From positions 44,306 to 108,305 of the forward strand of contig NZ_QUBS01000077.1 in the NCBI RefSeq assembly GCF_003390925.1: a stretch of DNA of 64,000 bases, in the 5' to 3' direction. The position numbers and the translations under genes were made by a program. The notes beneath the pieces were generated by a model. That model searched no databases, had not been told where the DNA came from, and saw only the letters and a program-made list of their open reading frames with translations. Shown piece after piece: positions 61,462-64,000 of this stretch. The stretch comes from Trinickia diaoshuihuensis. Lineage in GTDB: Bacteria > Pseudomonadota > Gammaproteobacteria > Burkholderiales > Burkholderiaceae. How positions within the stretch are numbered: the first letter of the stretch is position 1; each line of letters opens with the position of its first letter.

Positions 61462-61782
61462 TCAAGCCGAGGCCGGCGGCGCGGAGGCCCCGCCACCCGT
61501 GATCGATTTGACTGCTTCCTTGCCGCCCGCAAGCGCGAACGTCGTGGCGGCGCCTTCGGGCGTCAGGTCCTCGGCGAGCGTCTTGCCGCCCTCGAACGCT
61601 TTGAAGCCGCCTTTGGCGATATCGCCGGCGCCTTTGAGCGCTTCCTTGGGGTTGCCGTCCAGCAGCCCCTTGCCGATTTCGCCGAGGCCGCCCAGCGCCT
61701 TACCGGCACCGTTGACGACATCGCTGGCCGCGTTGGTCACGTCGTGAACCACGTCTTTGACAATATTGCCGATGAAGCTCAT
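61462..61782 (-). CDS. Small Ala/Gly-rich protein of unknown function in the hrp regulon
   Basis: This 106-aa protein (MSFIGNIVKDVVHDVTNAAS) has a short amphipathic N-terminal helix and a Gly/Ala/Lys repeat-like middle (GKALGGLGEIGKGLLDGNPK). A hydrophobic stretch (AATTFALAGG) and a Gly/Ala/Pro-rich end follow. No family was recognised. A strong AAGGAG site and a PIP promoter precede it, so it is probably made with the secretion system. Type III-secreted substrate is one possibility. Confidence 0.6.
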   Translation of the reverse strand: MSFIGNIVKDVVHDVTNAASDVVNGAGKALGGLGEIGKGLLDGNPKEALKGAGDIAKGGFKAFEGGKTLAEDLTPEGAATTFALAGGKEAVKSITGGGASAPPASA

Positions 61783-61859
61783 TTGCTTTCTCCTTGATCG
61801 TGAACGGCGCACTTGACGAGGCGCCCGAGGCAAAGCCGCATATCGACGGCTCATACACG

Positions 61860-61921
61860 AATCTAAAGAAAAGCCCCGCGCACGATGCCCCCACCCACGA
61901 AGCGGCGCCGTGAAACGCGAA
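61860..61921 (-). promoter_or_regulatory. PIP (hrp_II) box and -10 element of the 61782-61083 gene pair
   Basis: On the minus strand: TTCGC (61921-61917), 15 bases, TTCGT (61901-61897), 31 bases, TAGATT (61865-61860). Confidence 0.88.
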
Positions 61922-61944
61922 GCACGCTTGGCGGCGGCCAACCA

Positions 61945-62006
61945 TTCGCAACGCTCGACGGAACTTCGGCACGGATAAGCTCCGCCCGTTCGCGCGCCCT
62001 TAGGCT
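61945..62006 (+). promoter_or_regulatory. PIP (hrp_II) box and -10 element of the formyltransferase gene
   Basis: TTCGC (61945-61949), 15 bases, TTCGG (61965-61969), 31 bases, TAGGCT (62001-62006), 58 bases before the start codon. Confidence 0.87.
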
Positions 62007-62064
62007 GGATGCCAAGATGGCCACCGGCCGTCGTTGGCATTCTTGATCAAGAGGAGAAACGATC

Positions 62065-62919
62065 ATGCGTTTCGCTTTCGCCGGCTTCGACCGCTGGCGT
62101 GTGGTGTTCGAAGCGTTCGTCGGCGCCGGCTGGGAGCCCGTGGCGCTGTATTCGATTCCGGTCGACAACCAACTCGATTTCAACAACGAGCTGGTCGCGC
62201 GCGCCGAACAACTGCGCATTCCCGTTCAACTGTCTCGGATCCGCGAGGACGATTTGCGCAGACTCTCCGGCGAGGGATGCGATGCGCTGATCGTCGCCGG
62301 ATATCGCTGGAAGATTCCGCACTGGCAACCGCACCTGCGCTATGCGGCCAATTTCCATCCGTCGCCGCTGCCCGACGGACGCGGCCCGTATCCGACGATG
62401 CAAGCGATCCTCGAGGGGCGGCGCGAGTGGGGCGTGAGTTGTCATCGAATCGATGCGCAGTTCGATACCGGCGAGATCATCGATGCGGAACACTTTCCGC
62501 TCGATGCCGATGAATGGCACGAGACGCTACAACTGAAATTGCAGATGGCCGCTAGACGGCTCGCCGTACGCGTGGCGAGCAGCTTCGAGCAACGCTGGAA
62601 CGCTCGGCGCACCCAAGAGGGCGGCTGCTACTGGCCCCGGCTCGACGACGGGGGGCGCACGCTCGACTTCACACAGTCCGTGGCCGAGGTAATGCGGGTC
62701 GTGCGCGCGTGCGGGAACATCGAATGCATCGCGCCGCTGCATCGGACGAAAGTCTACGTACGGCGCGCGATGGCCTGGCAAGAGCCGCATCGATATGAAG
62801 CTGGGCAAGTGGTGCACGAATACCGCCGCTGGATCGTCGTCGCCGCGGCGGACGGATTCGTTGCGCTGCTCGATTGGAGCCCGCTCAGCGATACCCTGCG
62901 TAGGCAGATGACGAGTTGA
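62065..62919 (+). CDS. N10-formyltetrahydrofolate-dependent formyltransferase-like enzyme in the hrp regulon
   Basis: This 284-aa protein has the Fmt/PurN-type formyltransferase fold. The catalytic triad is complete: N96 and H98 in AANFHPSPLPDGRGPYP, and D134 in AQFDTGEIID. The 36-residue spacing from H to D is the usual one. A C-terminal domain of about 90 residues follows. The chromosomal fmt is normally housekeeping and next to def; here the gene stands alone behind a PIP promoter, so it is expressed with the secretion system. It could formylate a sugar nucleotide, an amine of a small molecule or a host molecule. There is no Sec signal. Confidence 0.85.
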   Translation: MRFAFAGFDRWRVVFEAFVGAGWEPVALYSIPVDNQLDFNNELVARAEQLRIPVQLSRIREDDLRRLSGEGCDALIVAGYRWKIPHWQPHLRYAANFHPSPLPDGRGPYPTMQAILEGRREWGVSCHRIDAQFDTGEIIDAEHFPLDADEWHETLQLKLQMAARRLAVRVASSFEQRWNARRTQEGGCYWPRLDDGGRTLDFTQSVAEVMRVVRACGNIECIAPLHRTKVYVRRAMAWQEPHRYEAGQVVHEYRRWIVVAAADGFVALLDWSPLSDTLRRQMTS

Positions 62920-62941
62920 GCAATAGCGGCCATCAATAAAA

Positions 62942-62973
62942 CGGCCGCGCTGCAATGTTCTGCAGCGCGGCCG
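62942..62973. terminator. Bidirectional hairpin after the formyltransferase gene
   Basis: A 13-bp stem (CGGCCGCGCTGCA / TGCAGCGCGGCCG) encloses a 6-base loop. A second hairpin (GCGGGGCGG / CCGCCCCGC, 62994-63020) follows, serving the converging gene. Neither has a long T-run. Confidence 0.65.
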
Positions 62974-63039
62974 CGCAAACAACCTTAAACAGTGCGGGGC
63001 GGTCTTTACGGCCGCCCCGCTCGTCGTGCGCTCGAATCC

Positions 63040-64000
63040 TTACTTCGTGCTGACCCCGGCGATCGAGTCGGTATTGATGCCCGTCAAATGGTTGAATGCG
63101 ATTTCGAGGCGCGATTTGCCCGGTGTCAGGACGTCCGCGCCCCCGAGTGCGTTCTTCAGCGCATCCCTCGACTCGTCGTCGATTTTGCCGCCGCCGTGCG
63201 CATTGGCGGTCTGCTGCAGTTGCGCGCCGATCGCCGCCGCATCCGATTGGCTGAGCTTGCCCGATTCGACGGCCTTGGCCAGCGTCTTCGTCGCGGCATT
63301 GCCGTCACCGTGCGACAACTCGCTTTCCATGGCTTGGAAGTCGGCGCCGTCCCGTTGGTTGAAGTCGGCCATCGCCTTGCCTTCGTCGGCCATTTGCAGC
63401 GACTTGCCGTCCTTGACGAGATCGCCCGTGCCCGGCTTGACCGGCGTCGTGATGCCGCCCGTCGCGCCGCCCAGGCCACCGGCACCGCCGAAGCCACCCG
63501 TGCCCGTCGCACCACCAGCACCGCCGAAGCCGCCCGTGCCCGTCGCACCACCAGCACCACCAGCACCGCCGAAGCCGCCCGCGCCACCGGCGCCGCCGAA
63601 GCCGCCCGTACCCGTCGCGCCACCCGCACCGCCCGTGGCGTTGCCTGCGGCGCCCAGACCGCCTTGCGCGGCCCATTGGAAGTTGCCCACGCCCGATTTA
63701 CCGTCGGTGCCGGCCACATCGTGCGTCTCGATCTGCTGATACGCGCCCGGGTTCGCGAGCATCGTCTTAGCGGCTTGCTGCACCGTCGGCGGCGTGCTGC
63801 CATTAGCGTTCGTCGCCAGTTGATACATCGCGTTCGGGTCTTCCGCGTCGATGCCGTTTTGGCCCATGTACGATGCGAGCACGCCTGCCGCGTTCTGCAC
63901 CGACATGCCGCCGGCACCACCGCCCGCGCCGCCGGGTACGCCGCCCGCGCCACCGGGTACGCCGCCCGCGCCACCGGGTACGCCGCCCGCGCCGCCGGGC
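63040..64000 (-). CDS. Glycine-rich harpin-like protein (5' end beyond the right edge)
   Basis: The frame runs in from the right edge (PGGAGGV repeats) and ends at 63040, so at least 320 residues are seen. It has two alpha-helical parts, one around VQNAAGVLASYMGQNGIDA with VAGTDGKSGVGNFQWAAQGG, and a C-terminal one around DFNQRDGADFQAMESELSHG and ALKNALGGADVLTPGKSR. These flank a Gly-rich repeat of G-G-A-G-G/T-G-T-G-G-F units. An internal ATG near 63906 is probably not the true start. Composition, lack of cysteine and location point to a harpin-like secreted protein; family not certain. Confidence 0.7.
   Translation of the reverse strand, partial: PGGAGGVPGGAGGVPGGAGGVPGGAGGGAGGMSVQNAAGVLASYMGQNGIDAEDPNAMYQLATNANGSTPPTVQQAAKTMLANPGAYQQIETHDVAGTDGKSGVGNFQWAAQGGLGAAGNATGGAGGATGTGGFGGAGGAGGFGGAGGAGGATGTGGFGGAGGATGTGGFGGAGGLGGATGGITTPVKPGTGDLVKDGKSLQMADEGKAMADFNQRDGADFQAMESELSHGDGNAATKTLAKAVESGKLSQSDAAAIGAQLQQTANAHGGGKIDDESRDALKNALGGADVLTPGKSRLEIAFNHLTGINTDSIAGVSTK
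63451..63650. repeat. Imperfect glycine-rich coding repeats
   Basis: Repeats of about 15-30 bases within the harpin-like gene encode GFGGAGGATGTG-type units. They are tandem and in frame, so the tract may vary in length. Confidence 0.7.
63910..64000. repeat. 18-base tandem repeat at the right edge
   Basis: Four or more units of roughly CCGGGTACGCCGCCCGCG encode PGGAGGV on the minus strand. They continue beyond the window. Confidence 0.85.

Larger units (their letters stand above)
61783..62064. promoter_or_regulatory. Divergent hrp promoter region with two PIP boxes
   Basis: This 282-base gap contains two oppositely directed, correctly spaced PIP promoters, one for the 61782 gene pair and one for the formyltransferase gene. 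Confidence 0.85.

Noticed and set aside
63910..64000. Tandem repeat at the right edge as a CRISPR array
   Set aside because: Units are 18 bases with no spacers and encode PGGAGGV in frame with the harpin-like gene.

Overview
The window is a high-GC, gene-dense stretch that reads like a Burkholderiaceae genome (Burkholderia, Paraburkholderia or Trinickia type). This rests on codon bias, on the protein families, and on a Ralstonia/Xanthomonas-style (Hrp2) type III secretion cluster with an AraC-type HrpB activator. No rRNA, tRNA, CRISPR array, insertion sequence or phage integrase was seen.

Region 1 (1-11682, all minus strand) is one long operon for a secreted polysaccharide. In transcription order it holds a WecB-type UDP-GlcNAc 2-epimerase, a BcsB-like periplasmic protein, an NfrB-like processive glycosyltransferase with a C-terminal MshEN-type (c-di-GMP-binding) domain, an NfrA-like TPR/outer-membrane protein, two AlgX/AlgJ-like acetyltransferases and an AlgI-like MBOAT protein cut by the left edge. 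The set looks like the E. coli N4-receptor glycan pathway with an alginate-type O-acetylation module added.

Region 2 (11920-20970) is ordinary accessory and housekeeping DNA. It holds a hypothetical gene, a toxin-antitoxin pair with a truncated toxin, a Bcr/CflA efflux pump, a GntR regulator divergent from a class V aminotransferase / hydratase / MFS operon, and a chemoreceptor behind a sigma-28-like promoter.

Region 3 (21025-42761) is the type III secretion core. A minus-strand operon (hrpB1, hrpB2, hrcJ, hrpB4, hrpB5/hrcL, hrcN, hrpB7, hrcT and a second hrpB1-like gene) diverges from a plus-strand operon (hrcU, hrcV, hpaP, hrcQ, hrcR, hrcS, hpaA, hrcD, hrpD6, hrpE-like pilin, hpaB). Two divergent PIP/hrp_II boxes, each with a correctly spaced -10 motif, lie between them. 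A second minus operon holds hrcC, a soluble histidine kinase, an OmpR-type (HrpG-like) response regulator and a degenerate secretin paralogue.

Region 4 (42868-56008) is a complete-looking type IVb (IncI 'thin pilus' type) pilus operon: PilL/TcpQ-like, PilN secretin, PilO, PilP, PilQ, PilR, PilS and PilM, plus two tandem PilV-like tip proteins. A PilT-like ATPase gene is divergent. It sits inside the secretion island, between hrcC and hrpB.

Region 5 (56693-64000) carries hrpB, a lytic transglycosylase and a set of small secreted-looking or hrp-regulated genes. These are a collagen-like protein ending in a pilin-like domain, a harpin-like protein fused to a phage-type lysozyme domain, a third HrpB1-like gene with an unknown 106-aa partner, a formyltransferase with its own PIP box, and a glycine-rich harpin-like gene cut by the right edge. 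PIP boxes with good -10 spacing lie in front of three of these transcription units and tie them to the HrpB regulon.
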